The notes under the pieces are model-generated. The model searched no databases, was not told the DNA's origin, and saw only the letters and a list, made by a program, of their open reading frames with translations. The position numbers were made by a program, and so were the translations under genes. From positions 1-64,000 of the forward strand of contig CAJTPJ010000002.1 of NCBI GenBank assembly GCA_910578145.1: 64,000 nt of DNA. Direction: 5' to 3'. This DNA comes from an uncultured Christensenella sp. GTDB taxonomy: Bacteria > Bacillota > Clostridia > Christensenellales > Borkfalkiaceae. Below, one piece after another: positions 14,546 to 23,397 of this stretch; the first letter of the stretch is position 1; each line of letters begins with the position of its first letter.

Positions 14546-15667
14546 ATGCGTTCAAACTGTGTGGCGGTGTTGGATATCCGCTCTTCCGAGATGACCGCTT
14601 TGGTAGGGGAGAGAGGCGTAAACAATACCTTTATAATCAAAAGCAAGTATACTTGCACATACGACGGGTACGCAGAAGGCGAACTTATAGACGCGGAAAG
14701 TTTTAAAAACGCCGTGGCGGAAGCTGTTAAAAGCACGCTTTCCGCCGCTGCAAACGTAAAAAACTTTTTCGTGGGGGTCCCCGGTGAATTTTTGCGGCTG
14801 GTAAATTGCGATAAAATTTTAAGTTTTTCGTCGGCAAAAAAAATTAATTCGGGCGACTTGGCTGTTTTAAAAGACGCATGCGCGCCTGCAAACGACGAAA
14901 AATGGCAAACTATCCGCCACGGCAGCTTGTACTACGTATTGTCGGACAAGCGTAAACTCATAAATCCCGTAGGCTCGGTAAGCGACAGCTTGCAAGGTAA
15001 ATGTTGTTTTTACCGTTGTAAGGTTTCGTTTATAGAAATTCTTAAATCGATATTTTCAAGTTTTAAAGAAATATCTTCGGTAAACTTAATTCCGTCGGTA
15101 TATGCGGAAGCTAACTATCTGATTGAACCTGAAAAGCGCGACGAGTGCGCCGTATTGTTCGATTTCGGGTACATTTCGTCAACGTACAGCGTGGTATGCG
15201 GCAACGGGCTTTTATACAGCGAATCCTTTTCGGTTGGTGTAGGTCACGTGGCGTTTTATCTTATGACCGAGCTGGATATACCTTTCGAGGTAGCGCAAAC
15301 TTTTCTTTCAATGATAAATCTCAACGCTAAGGAAAAGTTAAACTCGGTTGAAGAATGTCGTTACGGCGGCGAAAATTATTCATTCCCTACCTCGGTATTA
15401 AGAGATTTAATTCGCGAGGGGTTGGACGGTGTATGTGAAACGATTGATGAGTGCCGCCGTAATTTTACGGGCAGAAATATAGACGGGAAACCTATTCTCG
15501 TTACTGGAGAGGGAATAAAAGTTATAAGAGGCGCTGCCGAACATTTATCAGGCAGGCTTGTAAAGGGCGTAGAAGTAATCGCGCCGAAGGTGCCGTATTA
15601 CGATAAACCGCATTTTTCTTCGGTTTTAAGTCTTTTAGATGCGGCGCTTAACGATTCAAACAAATAA
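14546..15667 (+). CDS. ftsA: Divergent FtsA-like actin-fold protein
   Basis: FtsA is the actin-like ATPase that tethers FtsZ to the membrane. The ATG at 14546 lies about 25 nt after the predicted transcription start; longer frames would run into the promoter. The 373-residue product keeps the order of FtsA segments: VAVLDIRSSEMTALVGE for phosphate-1, a 1C-like region after residue 80, VLFDFGYISSTYSVV for phosphate-2, LLYSESFSVGVGHV, and ILVTGEGIKVI for the adenosine motif. However, the glycine/threonine residues of phosphate-1 (normally DIGTSK) and phosphate-2 (normally DIGGGTTD) are partly lost. The chain also ends right after HFSSVLSLLDAAL, where normal FtsA proteins continue into a linker and an amphipathic membrane-targeting helix. 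The ftsZ gene follows after 12 nt. Confidence 0.78.
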   Translation: MRSNCVAVLDIRSSEMTALVGERGVNNTFIIKSKYTCTYDGYAEGELIDAESFKNAVAEAVKSTLSAAANVKNFFVGVPGEFLRLVNCDKILSFSSAKKINSGDLAVLKDACAPANDEKWQTIRHGSLYYVLSDKRKLINPVGSVSDSLQGKCCFYRCKVSFIEILKSIFSSFKEISSVNLIPSVYAEANYLIEPEKRDECAVLFDFGYISSTYSVVCGNGLLYSESFSVGVGHVAFYLMTELDIPFEVAQTFLSMINLNAKEKLNSVEECRYGGENYSFPTSVLRDLIREGLDGVCETIDECRRNFTGRNIDGKPILVTGEGIKVIRGAAEHLSGRLVKGVEVIAPKVPYYDKPHFSSVLSLLDAALNDSNK

Positions 15668-15679
15668 CGGAGGTTAAAT

Positions 15680-16975
15680 ATGTTTAACGATTTACAGGGT
15701 ATAGGCTCTATGGGTATAACGGGGCGTGCCAAAATAAAGGTAATAGGCGTGGGCGGCGCGGGTAACAACGCCGTTAACAGAATGCTTGAAGCGGGCATTA
15801 ACAGCGCCGAATATTACGTAGTAAATACCGACAGCCAAATACTTACGCTGTCGCCTTGCGAAAATAAAATTCAGATAGGCAGCGCGCTTACCAAAGGGCT
15901 TGGCGCCGGCGCCGACCCCGAAGTGGGCAGGGCGGCTGCGGAGGAAAGCAAGGATATGCTTACCGACGCGGTTAAAGGCACCGACCTTTTGTTTATCACC
16001 GCGGGAATGGGCGGCGGTACGGGCACGGGCGCCGCACCCGTAATTGCAAAAATTGCAAGGGATTTAAAAATTTTAACCATTGCCGTAGTTACCGAGCCGT
16101 TTAGTTTCGAGGGCAAAAAGCGTATGGAAAACACGGCTAAGGGATTGGACAACCTTAAAAAATACGTCGATACCCTTATCGTTATCCCTAACGATAAAAT
16201 TAAAACGGTGGTTGCAAAAAACACCGCTATAACCGAAGCGTTCCGCGTAGCCGACGAAATACTTAAACAGAGCATAAAGGGGCTTACCGAGCTAATAGTT
16301 AACCCTGCGCTTATCAATCTTGACTTTGCGGACGTAAAAACTATTTTAAAGGATACGGGCATCGCGCATCTCGGCGTTGGCGTTGCAAAAGGCGACAACA
16401 GAATTATAGAAGCGGTAAGGGTGGCGGTAAATTGTCCCCTGCTTGAAACCACTATTGAGGGGGCGCGCGGCGTAATTTTAAACGTGGTTGGCGGACAGGA
16501 TTTGACGCTTGACGAAGTGACTGATGCGGCGGAGCTTGTAAAAAGCGTAGTAGACGCTTCGGCAAACATTATTTTCGGCGCGAGGATAGACCCCAACGTG
16601 CAAGACGAAGTGGAGATTACGGTAATTGCAACTAATTTCCCGGGGTATGAAAACAGACCGCGCGACGAACAGCCCCGCGGATATGCTTCAAGACCTGTTG
16701 AGCAGGACGCTTATCCCAGAAGAATGACTGTAAACGAGCCGTACTATAAGTCGGTACAGCCGTTACAGCCCGTTCAACCTATTCAACCCGTTGAAAGGAC
16801 TCCGTATATACAACCTATTCAATCCGTACAACCCGTTCAACCGATAGCGCCCCAGACGGTTGCTCCGCAACCCCAGCCTGCGCAGGAGGACGTGGGTATA
16901 GAGCGCAATAACGAAAAAAGCATACCCAAATTTGCGCAGTTATTAAAAAATTTCGGTAAAAAGAGAAACGACTGA
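15680..16975 (+). CDS. ftsZ: Cell-division GTPase FtsZ
   Basis: FtsZ polymerises into the cytokinetic ring. The 431-residue protein has the GTP-binding VGGAGNNAVNRM, VNTDSQ, the tubulin signature GMGGGTGTGAAP near residue 110, and the T7 loop NLDFADVKT. The globular core ends near residue 318 (ATNFPG). It is followed by a Pro/Gln-rich linker of about 90 residues with repeated QPVQPIQP-type units, and a C-terminal peptide KSIPKFAQLL with a basic tail (KNFGKKRND) that should bind FtsA or SepF-like partners. CGGAGG precedes the ATG with ideal spacing. A strong terminator follows. Confidence 0.98.
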   Translation: MFNDLQGIGSMGITGRAKIKVIGVGGAGNNAVNRMLEAGINSAEYYVVNTDSQILTLSPCENKIQIGSALTKGLGAGADPEVGRAAAEESKDMLTDAVKGTDLLFITAGMGGGTGTGAAPVIAKIARDLKILTIAVVTEPFSFEGKKRMENTAKGLDNLKKYVDTLIVIPNDKIKTVVAKNTAITEAFRVADEILKQSIKGLTELIVNPALINLDFADVKTILKDTGIAHLGVGVAKGDNRIIEAVRVAVNCPLLETTIEGARGVILNVVGGQDLTLDEVTDAAELVKSVVDASANIIFGARIDPNVQDEVEITVIATNFPGYENRPRDEQPRGYASRPVEQDAYPRRMTVNEPYYKSVQPLQPVQPIQPVERTPYIQPIQSVQPVQPIAPQTVAPQPQPAQEDVGIERNNEKSIPKFAQLLKNFGKKRND

Positions 16976-16989
16976 CAATTAAATATAAA

Positions 16990-17023
16990 CAAAATCCCGT
17001 ACGCTTTAGCGTACGGGATTTTG
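16990..17023. terminator. Bidirectional terminator between ftsZ and spoVG
   Basis: A perfect 15-bp stem (16990-17004 with 17009-17023) with a 4-nt loop and T-rich flanks serves both convergent genes. Confidence 0.92.
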
Positions 17024-17065
17024 TTTTACAAATGCAGTATTATTTAACGGAAAACATTAAATGAC

Positions 17066-17329
17066 TCATTTTTTAAGTTCATCATAGTAAGCCGTAAGGA
17101 TTGCGTTCTTCAACAATTCGCGGGTCTCGGTGTTAAGTGGATGAGCAATATCCTTATAATCGCCATCATTAGTTTTTCTGCTCGGCATAGCAATAAACGC
17201 ACCGTCCGCAGCTTCGATAATTTTAATGTCGTGAACCACGAAACATTCGTCGATGGTAATCGAAGCAACGGCTTTGAGTTTATTGTCATCCTTGTTAACT
17301 AACCTGATTCGTACATCTGAGATTTTCAT
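17066..17329 (-). CDS. spoVG: RNA/DNA-binding regulator SpoVG
   Basis: The 87-residue protein starts MKISDVRIRLVNKDDNKLKA and continues with ASITIDECFVVHDIKII and FIAMPSRKTNDGDYKDIAHP, the classic SpoVG signature. SpoVG is a small nucleic-acid-binding protein affecting cell division, sporulation and gene expression in Bacillota. The ATG at 17329 is preceded by AAGGTGG; an upstream in-frame ATG at 17374 lacks support. It lies convergent to ftsZ and divergent from murC. Its presence is consistent with, but does not prove, a spore-forming ancestry, since non-sporulating lineages also keep it. Confidence 0.95.
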   Translation of the reverse strand: MKISDVRIRLVNKDDNKLKAVASITIDECFVVHDIKIIEAADGAFIAMPSRKTNDGDYKDIAHPLNTETRELLKNAILTAYYDELKK

Positions 17330-17477
17330 TACAACCACCTTCCAGATTATACTTTCATTGTTATTATTGTACAATAAAAGAATAAATAATACAACATTTA
17401 TTTAAATATTTTTCTGTAATTTTACAAAAAATATTTAAATTTGTGCTAATAAGCCAAAATTTTTAATACAATTTACT

Positions 17478-18809
17478 ATGCGGAAAGTATTTTGGGATAA
17501 TTTTAACAGCGTTTACTTTATAGGTGTGGGTGGAGTAAGTATGAGCGGCTTAGCGTCTTTTATGCTTTTGCTTGGAAAAAAGGTGGGCGGCTGTGATATT
17601 GTTTCTAACGAATATGTCGAGAAATTGCGTTGCGACGGCGCGATAATAGAGGACGGCAACGCGGCAACCACGGTTGGAAATTACGAGCTTGTCGTATATA
17701 CCGACGCTATAAGAGGCGACGACCGCGTTTTACAGGAAGCAGACGCTTTAAATAAAAAAATTCTTTCCCGCGGGCAATTTCTTTACGAGGTAAGCCGCGG
17801 ATTTAAAAAGGTGATTGCGGTTTCAGGCTGTCACGGTAAAACTACAGTTACGGCAATGCTTGCGCACGCGTTCAGTTTTGTCGGTTTACCGTTTACTGTG
17901 CACGTTGGCGGGCGGGATAAAGATTTTGGCAATTTCCACACGCAAGGCTTAGATTATTTTATAACCGAAGCGTGCGAATACAAAAAAAATTTTCTCTTAT
18001 TAAAACCGGATATAGCGGTGGTGTTAAACAGCGACCCCGACCATTTGGAGTGCTACGGCAGTGCGGAAAATTTGTTGGCGGCGTACAGGAGATTTGTCGG
18101 TTTAGCGGAAATTTCGGTAACGCCCTACAATGACGAGGTGGCGGGGGATATAACTTTCGGTTACGATAAGCGCGCGCATTTTTCTGCCGAAGGAATAATT
18201 TGCAAAAAGGGTTTTTATTCTTTTACCGTTTGCGAGGAAGGAAAGCCGCTTGGAAAAATAAGGCTTAACGTTTACGGTAAACACAACGTTTTAAACGCTT
18301 TGGCTGTGGTTGCGGTTGCCCGCGCAGAGGGCGCTCCGTTTGAAAAAATTGCCGCGGGCATTGAAAATTTTAAGGGGGTGGAAAGGCGGTTTGAAAAGCT
18401 GGGGCGCGTTAACGGAGCGCTATGTATAGCGGATTACGCGCACCATCCCGACGAAATTAAAGCCACACTTGCGGCGGTTCGTAAAATTACCGAAAAGCGG
18501 CTTTTCGTAGTGTTTCAGCCGCATACGTATTCGCGTACGAAAAACCTGTTTAAAAGTTTTGTAAAAGTGCTTTCTCCGCTAAAAAATTTATTGATTTACC
18601 GTACCTTTGCCGCGCGCGAATATTTTGACGACGAGGGCAGCGCGCTTACTTTGTCGCAAAGCGTAAAGCGTTCGGTTTACGGCGACGACCCCGCGGATTT
18701 AATTGACTTTATAAGTCGGGCAGGCGCAGGCGACAGCGTAATTTTTCTTGGGGCGGGCGATATTTACGGGTTAGCGAAAGACGTTGTAAATAGTATGAAT
18801 AATTATTAG
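17478..18809 (+). CDS. murC: UDP-N-acetylmuramate--L-alanine ligase
   Basis: MurC attaches L-alanine to UDP-MurNAc. The 443-residue protein has the Rossmann-like start YFIGVGGVSMSGLA, the ATP loop VSGCHGKTTVTAML (GxHGKT is diagnostic of MurC), the middle-domain ACEYKKNFLLLKPDIAVV and SDPDHLECYG, and ADYAHHPDEIKATL plus VVFQPHTYSRTK in the C-terminal domain. No Shine-Dalgarno sequence precedes the ATG; a TAATAC or TACAAT -10-like element lies 5-8 nt upstream, so a leaderless message is possible. It is alone here, without murB or murG neighbours. Confidence 0.96.
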   Translation: MRKVFWDNFNSVYFIGVGGVSMSGLASFMLLLGKKVGGCDIVSNEYVEKLRCDGAIIEDGNAATTVGNYELVVYTDAIRGDDRVLQEADALNKKILSRGQFLYEVSRGFKKVIAVSGCHGKTTVTAMLAHAFSFVGLPFTVHVGGRDKDFGNFHTQGLDYFITEACEYKKNFLLLKPDIAVVLNSDPDHLECYGSAENLLAAYRRFVGLAEISVTPYNDEVAGDITFGYDKRAHFSAEGIICKKGFYSFTVCEEGKPLGKIRLNVYGKHNVLNALAVVAVARAEGAPFEKIAAGIENFKGVERRFEKLGRVNGALCIADYAHHPDEIKATLAAVRKITEKRLFVVFQPHTYSRTKNLFKSFVKVLSPLKNLLIYRTFAAREYFDDEGSALTLSQSVKRSVYGDDPADLIDFISRAGAGDSVIFLGAGDIYGLAKDVVNSMNNY

Positions 18810-18866
18810 TAAATTACTGCTTAATTTTTATTGCTCGGCATATATTACTTGCCAAAGAGGTTTGTT

Positions 18867-18897
18867 GTTTTGCATAAAATAAATAATTATGCAAAAC
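18867..18897. repeat. 11-bp inverted repeat in the murC-ftsK gap
   Basis: GTTTTGCATAA at 18867-18877 and its exact complement at 18887-18897 flank a 9-nt spacer. No T-tract follows on either strand, so an operator is as likely as a terminator. The rest of 18810-19049 is AT-rich; a GC-rich stretch at 18949-18977 may be a weak terminator. Confidence 0.6.
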
Positions 18898-18978
18898 TAA
18901 TTAATAATTTAAAAATTAAAACGGCTTTTTTAATGAAAAAATTTTTCGGGCGCGCGCGCAAGTAGTGCGCCTATTTTG

Positions 18979-19007
18979 TTGTTATTTTAAAGTTTTAATG
19001 TTATAAT
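18979..19007 (+). promoter_or_regulatory. Promoter upstream of ftsK
   Basis: TTGTTA at 18979-18984 and TATAAT at 19002-19007 are 17 bp apart, about 40 nt before the ftsK start. Confidence 0.7.
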
Positions 19008-19049
19008 AAGGAATGTACAACCTCTTGAATTTTAATGGAGATTTAACAA

Positions 19050-22000
19050 GTGAAAGAAAAAAGAAACAAGGACGGAGGAAAAAAATCGTATATACTCACG
19101 CGGGAAACGCTTGGTATGACTTTTTTGCTCTTTTCGGCGATTATATTTTTAACGTTACTTACGGGCAGCGCTGTCTTTGCTGGAATAGGTAAGGCTATTT
19201 GTACTTTTATGTACGGAGTGTTCGGTTACGGTTCGCTTATCGTTACCGTGCTTTTGGCATATTTCGGCGAGTGGCTTACCTTTGAAAAAAAGATTAAAAT
19301 TTCAATTAAAAAAGCAGTTACCGTATCGCTTACGGTATTTTCTTTGTTTTTGCTTTTTCACGCCGTTTCTACACGCGGGTACGCGATGAACGGTTACGGC
19401 GCGTACATAGCCGATTGTTATAAAAACGCGCAAAACGGTTATGCCGGCTATACTTTCGGCGGCGTATTTTCAGCTATTTTCGTGTATCCCGTAGCCAAAG
19501 CCGGCGGTTTTGTTACGGCTTACGTAGTGTTTAGCGTGCTTACGTTATTGTTCGGGTATCTCGTTTTCCTTGCATTCAACGGCGCGAAAATTATTCCCCG
19601 TAAAAGAAGCGTGGAAAGTGCAAAAGAAACTCCTTCGGAAGCTATTCCCGTAAAATACGAATCGCCCGAACCCGTTAATACAGTTGGCGAAATGAATTCG
19701 GGTTACGCTTCCTACGGGCAACTTCCCACGCAACCCGTTGCACCCGTCGTTACGGAACAGCCTGCCGCCAATGACGACGTTTATTCGCAAAAAAATCTCG
19801 GGCGTAAAATTTTATTTGAAAAAGGCGAGTTTGCTGCGGAAAGTTACCGAAGAAATATGATTTTTAACGAAAATTCTTATTTCAATCACCCCGTTTCCGC
19901 GGAGGACGATTATCTTAAAAGTTTTTCCTTACCTAACAAAGACAAAAATAAACCTGCCGAAGTTAAAAGTTATACTGAAAATTATCAGCAGGAAATTTAT
20001 AACCGCCCCGTTGGGTCTATGCCCGCCAGCTACGTTTACGGCGAAAAGCCTGTTGAAAACCTGCCCGTGGACAGCCCTGCGGTAAATTACGGCGCAACGC
20101 CGGAACCCGTGGAAAGTTATCCTGAAATTTGTCAGCCTGCGGACGAATACGACGGCTACGACGAAGTTGTAAACGAGCAATCGTCTTTCACGCAACCTGC
20201 GTTTGAGCAGCCGTCCGAGCCCGAAGTTCCTTTCGTTCCTCCCGTGCGCGAGCGCGGCGCCGTTGGGTTTAGCGACAGCAGCGATTCTTCTTCAGCGGAA
20301 GCATATCGCGGAGCGGTGGAAGAGCCTGAAAAAGAGGACAGCGACGAAATTTTTGGTATACTTTCGGGCGATTCTACGCGCGGCGAAAGAAAATCCAATA
20401 TACGCGAACGCGGTAGAAGCAATTCCGAACTGTTTGACGACGAAAAAGAAGAAGTAAACGAAGTATTTACCAGAAGAACGCCACAGCCGATAGAGCCGAG
20501 AGGCGTGGTGCGCGCGCCCGAACCTGAGAAAACCGCGCCCAAGCCCGAAGAAAAGAAAGAGGAAAAGCCTAAGCATATTTGGAAGAAGTACGTCCGCCCT
20601 ACGCTTGATTTGCTTGATAATTATCCCGAAAACGCCAACGTGAACACAGGCGAAATAGAGGATAACAAGCGCATTATCGTTGAAACGCTTGACCGTTTTA
20701 AAATTGCTTGCGACGTTGCCAACGTTACGATAGGTCCGGCAATTACGCGTTACGACGTGGTTATAGAAGACAAAACCAAGATAACTCAGGCGCTAAAATA
20801 CAGGGAAGCCGTGGCAATGGCGCTTAGAAAGGACAATGTAAACGCGTACCTAAACTATTCGCGCGGCGCAATTTCAATAGAAATTCCCAACAATCAAAGA
20901 GCGATTGTAGGGCTAAAAAATATGCTTGCAAGCCCTAAGTTTATAAACAGCAAAACTAATTCGCTTACTTTTGCACTTGGTAAAAACGTTGAAGGCGAAG
21001 TCGTTTGCCCCGATATTACTAAAATGCCCCACCTTTTGGTTGCGGGTACTACGGGCAGCGGTAAAAGTATTTGTTTAAGCGCGTTGCTCGTAAGCCTTTT
21101 ATACAAGTACGGACCTGAAGAATTGAGACTAATTCTCGTAGACCCCAAACAGGTTGAATTTATTTCGTACGACAAATTGCCGCACCTTATGATTAACGAA
21201 ATTCTTTACGAGTGCGACAAGGCTATAAAAGCGCTAAATTGGGCAATAAAGGAAATGGAGCGCAGATATTCGCTATTTAAGGATATGACCGAGGCGGGTA
21301 CGGCTACGAAAAATCTTGACGAATACAATGCTCATTTGCCTCAGGGCGAAGAAAAATTGCCAAAAATAGTAATAGTCCTCGACGAGTTCGGCGACCTTAT
21401 GTTGCAAGCTAAAAAGGACATTGAAAGCCGTATAATAAAACTTGTACAAAAGGCGCGTGCGTGCGGTATTCACCTCATATTAGCCACCCAACGTCCGTCG
21501 GTTGACTGCATTACGGGTTTAATTAAATCCAACTTACCCACCAGAATAGGCTTTAAAGTAAACTCGTTTGACGACGCGCGCACGATATTCGATATCGGCG
21601 GCGCGGAAAAATTGCTTGGCAAAGGCGATTCGTATTTCCGCTCGGCGGAAAATCCCGACCTTACCCGTATACAGTGCTGTTTCGTGGACACGCACGAGGT
21701 ACAAAAGGTTACCGATTTTGTAAAAGCCCATAACGAAACTTACTTCGATGAAACCGTTTCCGACTTTATAAACACGGTTGAACAAGAAGAAACCCCGCAA
21801 ACCGCGCTTGGTGGCGACGGCGGCGAAGAAATGGAAACAAAAATAGACGATACTTTTATAAAGGCGTTGAAATATTGCGTAACCAGCAATCAAGCGTCCG
21901 TTTCTATGATTCAGCGGCGTTTCCCCGTGGGATATATCAAGGCTTGTAAAATTATCGATTGGATGGAAAATATGAACTATGTTACCCCGTCCGAAGGCTC

Positions 22001-22067
22001 TAAACCGAGAAAAGTTTTACTGTCAAGGGAAGAATTTTTCAACATTTACGGAGATATAGATGATTGA
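19050..22067 (+). CDS. ftsK: DNA translocase FtsK/SpoIIIE
   Basis: A hexameric ATP-driven DNA pump that clears chromosomes from the closing septum. The start is a GTG with GGAG 8 nt upstream. The 1005-residue protein has four N-terminal membrane segments (about residues 20-175), then a long Pro/Glu-rich, low-complexity linker to about residue 510. The motor domain follows: the alpha part (RPTLDLLDNYPENANV), the Walker A loop GTTGSGKS near residue 665, the Walker B segment IVIVLDEFGDLM, and the HLILATQRPSVDCITG motif. The C-terminal gamma winged helix (SVSMIQRRFPVGY) reads sequence polarity. The last 8 nt overlap rimO. Confidence 0.95.
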   Translation: MKEKRNKDGGKKSYILTRETLGMTFLLFSAIIFLTLLTGSAVFAGIGKAICTFMYGVFGYGSLIVTVLLAYFGEWLTFEKKIKISIKKAVTVSLTVFSLFLLFHAVSTRGYAMNGYGAYIADCYKNAQNGYAGYTFGGVFSAIFVYPVAKAGGFVTAYVVFSVLTLLFGYLVFLAFNGAKIIPRKRSVESAKETPSEAIPVKYESPEPVNTVGEMNSGYASYGQLPTQPVAPVVTEQPAANDDVYSQKNLGRKILFEKGEFAAESYRRNMIFNENSYFNHPVSAEDDYLKSFSLPNKDKNKPAEVKSYTENYQQEIYNRPVGSMPASYVYGEKPVENLPVDSPAVNYGATPEPVESYPEICQPADEYDGYDEVVNEQSSFTQPAFEQPSEPEVPFVPPVRERGAVGFSDSSDSSSAEAYRGAVEEPEKEDSDEIFGILSGDSTRGERKSNIRERGRSNSELFDDEKEEVNEVFTRRTPQPIEPRGVVRAPEPEKTAPKPEEKKEEKPKHIWKKYVRPTLDLLDNYPENANVNTGEIEDNKRIIVETLDRFKIACDVANVTIGPAITRYDVVIEDKTKITQALKYREAVAMALRKDNVNAYLNYSRGAISIEIPNNQRAIVGLKNMLASPKFINSKTNSLTFALGKNVEGEVVCPDITKMPHLLVAGTTGSGKSICLSALLVSLLYKYGPEELRLILVDPKQVEFISYDKLPHLMINEILYECDKAIKALNWAIKEMERRYSLFKDMTEAGTATKNLDEYNAHLPQGEEKLPKIVIVLDEFGDLMLQAKKDIESRIIKLVQKARACGIHLILATQRPSVDCITGLIKSNLPTRIGFKVNSFDDARTIFDIGGAEKLLGKGDSYFRSAENPDLTRIQCCFVDTHEVQKVTDFVKAHNETYFDETVSDFINTVEQEETPQTALGGDGGEEMETKIDDTFIKALKYCVTSNQASVSMIQRRFPVGYIKACKIIDWMENMNYVTPSEGSKPRKVLLSREEFFNIYGDIDD

Positions 22068-23397
22068 TTTTACGGGTAAAAAGTTCGGGCTTATATCTCT
22101 GGGGTGCGACAAAAACCGCGTTGATTCGGAAAAAGCGCTGGCTATTATCTCTTCGCGCGGGGGAGTAATAACCAACGACGCCGAAGACGCGCAAATTTTA
22201 ATTATAAACACCTGCGCGTTTTTAAACGAAGCGCGCAAGGAAGCTATAGAAACCGTGCTGGAATACGCGGCATACAAAAGCAAAAACCTTGAAAAACTTG
22301 TGGTTACGGGCTGTCTGCCCCAAAAGTTTGTGGGCGAAACTTTTCCCGCTTTGACGGAAGCCGACGTTTTTTTGGGCACTAACGACTATGATAAATTATT
22401 TGAAGCGCTTGAAAAGTCGTACGAAAGCGGGCGGGTCAATTTCGTTGGAACGGGCGACGGCAGCTGTGTAATCAACCGCGTTGTTACTACTCCGTTGCAC
22501 TACGCTTATTTAAAAATTGCAGACGGTTGTAACAATCGTTGCACCTATTGCCTTATACCCAAAATCCGAGGTAGATACCAAAGTTATCCAATAGAAAAGT
22601 TATTGGAAGAGGTGGAAGCGCTTGGCGACGTTTCCGAGTTGATTTTGGTAGCGCAGGACGTTACCCGCTACGGCGTAGATTTGTACGGTCAAAAAAAATT
22701 AGTAGATTTTTTGCGAAAGGTGACAACGTGTGGCAACATTAATAGTGTAAGATTATTGTACTGCTATCCTGATATGATTGACGACGAGCTTATCGCGGAA
22801 ATCAGGGACAACCCGAAAATAATTAAATATATCGATATTCCTTTACAACACAGCGAAGACGTAATATTAAAACTTATGAACCGCCCCGCAGGCAGGGAGA
22901 AATATCTTAAACTTATTGAAAAGTTGAGAAATGAAATTCCGGATATTGCTATCCGCTCTACGTTTATTGCGGGATTTCCTACGGAAAGCGAAGAAAGTTT
23001 TGAAGGGCTTTGCTCGTTTATAAGGCAGGCAAAACTCAACAACTGCGGATTTTTTGCGTATTCGAGGGAGCCGGATACCGCGGCGTTTAAGTTAAAAGGG
23101 CAACTGCCGTATTGCGTAAAGAAAAAACGCGTTAAAAAGCTTTACGAAATACAGCGGGAAATATCGCGGGAAACTCTTGAAAAATTAGTAGGTTCAAGTG
23201 TGAAAGTAGTGTGTGACGGCATAGATTACGGACGCGGTTGTTTTGTTGGCAGAGCGTACTTTCAGGCGCCCGAAATAGACGGAAAGGTATATTTTAATGC
23301 CCCGTCTGCCGAGCAGGGCAAATATTATAAAGTTATTATAAACGGAACAGACGGTTACGACCTTTTCGGTCGCACGGAGGATTATTGCAATGAATAA
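22060..23397 (+). CDS. rimO: Ribosomal protein S12 methylthiotransferase
   Basis: RimO is a radical-SAM enzyme that adds a methylthio group to an aspartate of ribosomal protein S12. The 445-residue protein begins with the UPF0004 domain (ISLGCDKNRVDSEKAL, then NTCAFLNEARKEAIET), whose cysteines bind the auxiliary [4Fe-4S] cluster. The radical-SAM CxxxCxxC motif is in DGCNNRCTYCLIPKIRG (Cys157, 161, 164). A C-terminal TRAM-like region follows. LGCDKNRVDSE distinguishes RimO from MiaB, which is encoded separately at 42744. The start overlaps ftsK by 8 nt and the end overlaps pgsA by 8 nt. Confidence 0.95.
   Translation: MIDFTGKKFGLISLGCDKNRVDSEKALAIISSRGGVITNDAEDAQILIINTCAFLNEARKEAIETVLEYAAYKSKNLEKLVVTGCLPQKFVGETFPALTEADVFLGTNDYDKLFEALEKSYESGRVNFVGTGDGSCVINRVVTTPLHYAYLKIADGCNNRCTYCLIPKIRGRYQSYPIEKLLEEVEALGDVSELILVAQDVTRYGVDLYGQKKLVDFLRKVTTCGNINSVRLLYCYPDMIDDELIAEIRDNPKIIKYIDIPLQHSEDVILKLMNRPAGREKYLKLIEKLRNEIPDIAIRSTFIAGFPTESEESFEGLCSFIRQAKLNNCGFFAYSREPDTAAFKLKGQLPYCVKKKRVKKLYEIQREISRETLEKLVGSSVKVVCDGIDYGRGCFVGRAYFQAPEIDGKVYFNAPSAEQGKYYKVIINGTDGYDLFGRTEDYCNE

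Noticed and set aside
15871..16596. A 241-codon open frame antisense to ftsZ
   Set aside because: It mirrors ftsZ codon bias, has no ribosome-binding site or family similarity, and ftsZ is certain on the other strand.
16735..16760. GTACTATAAGTC inside ftsZ as a possible extra motif copy
   Set aside because: The first base and most of the right half do not match; it lies in the repetitive linker code.
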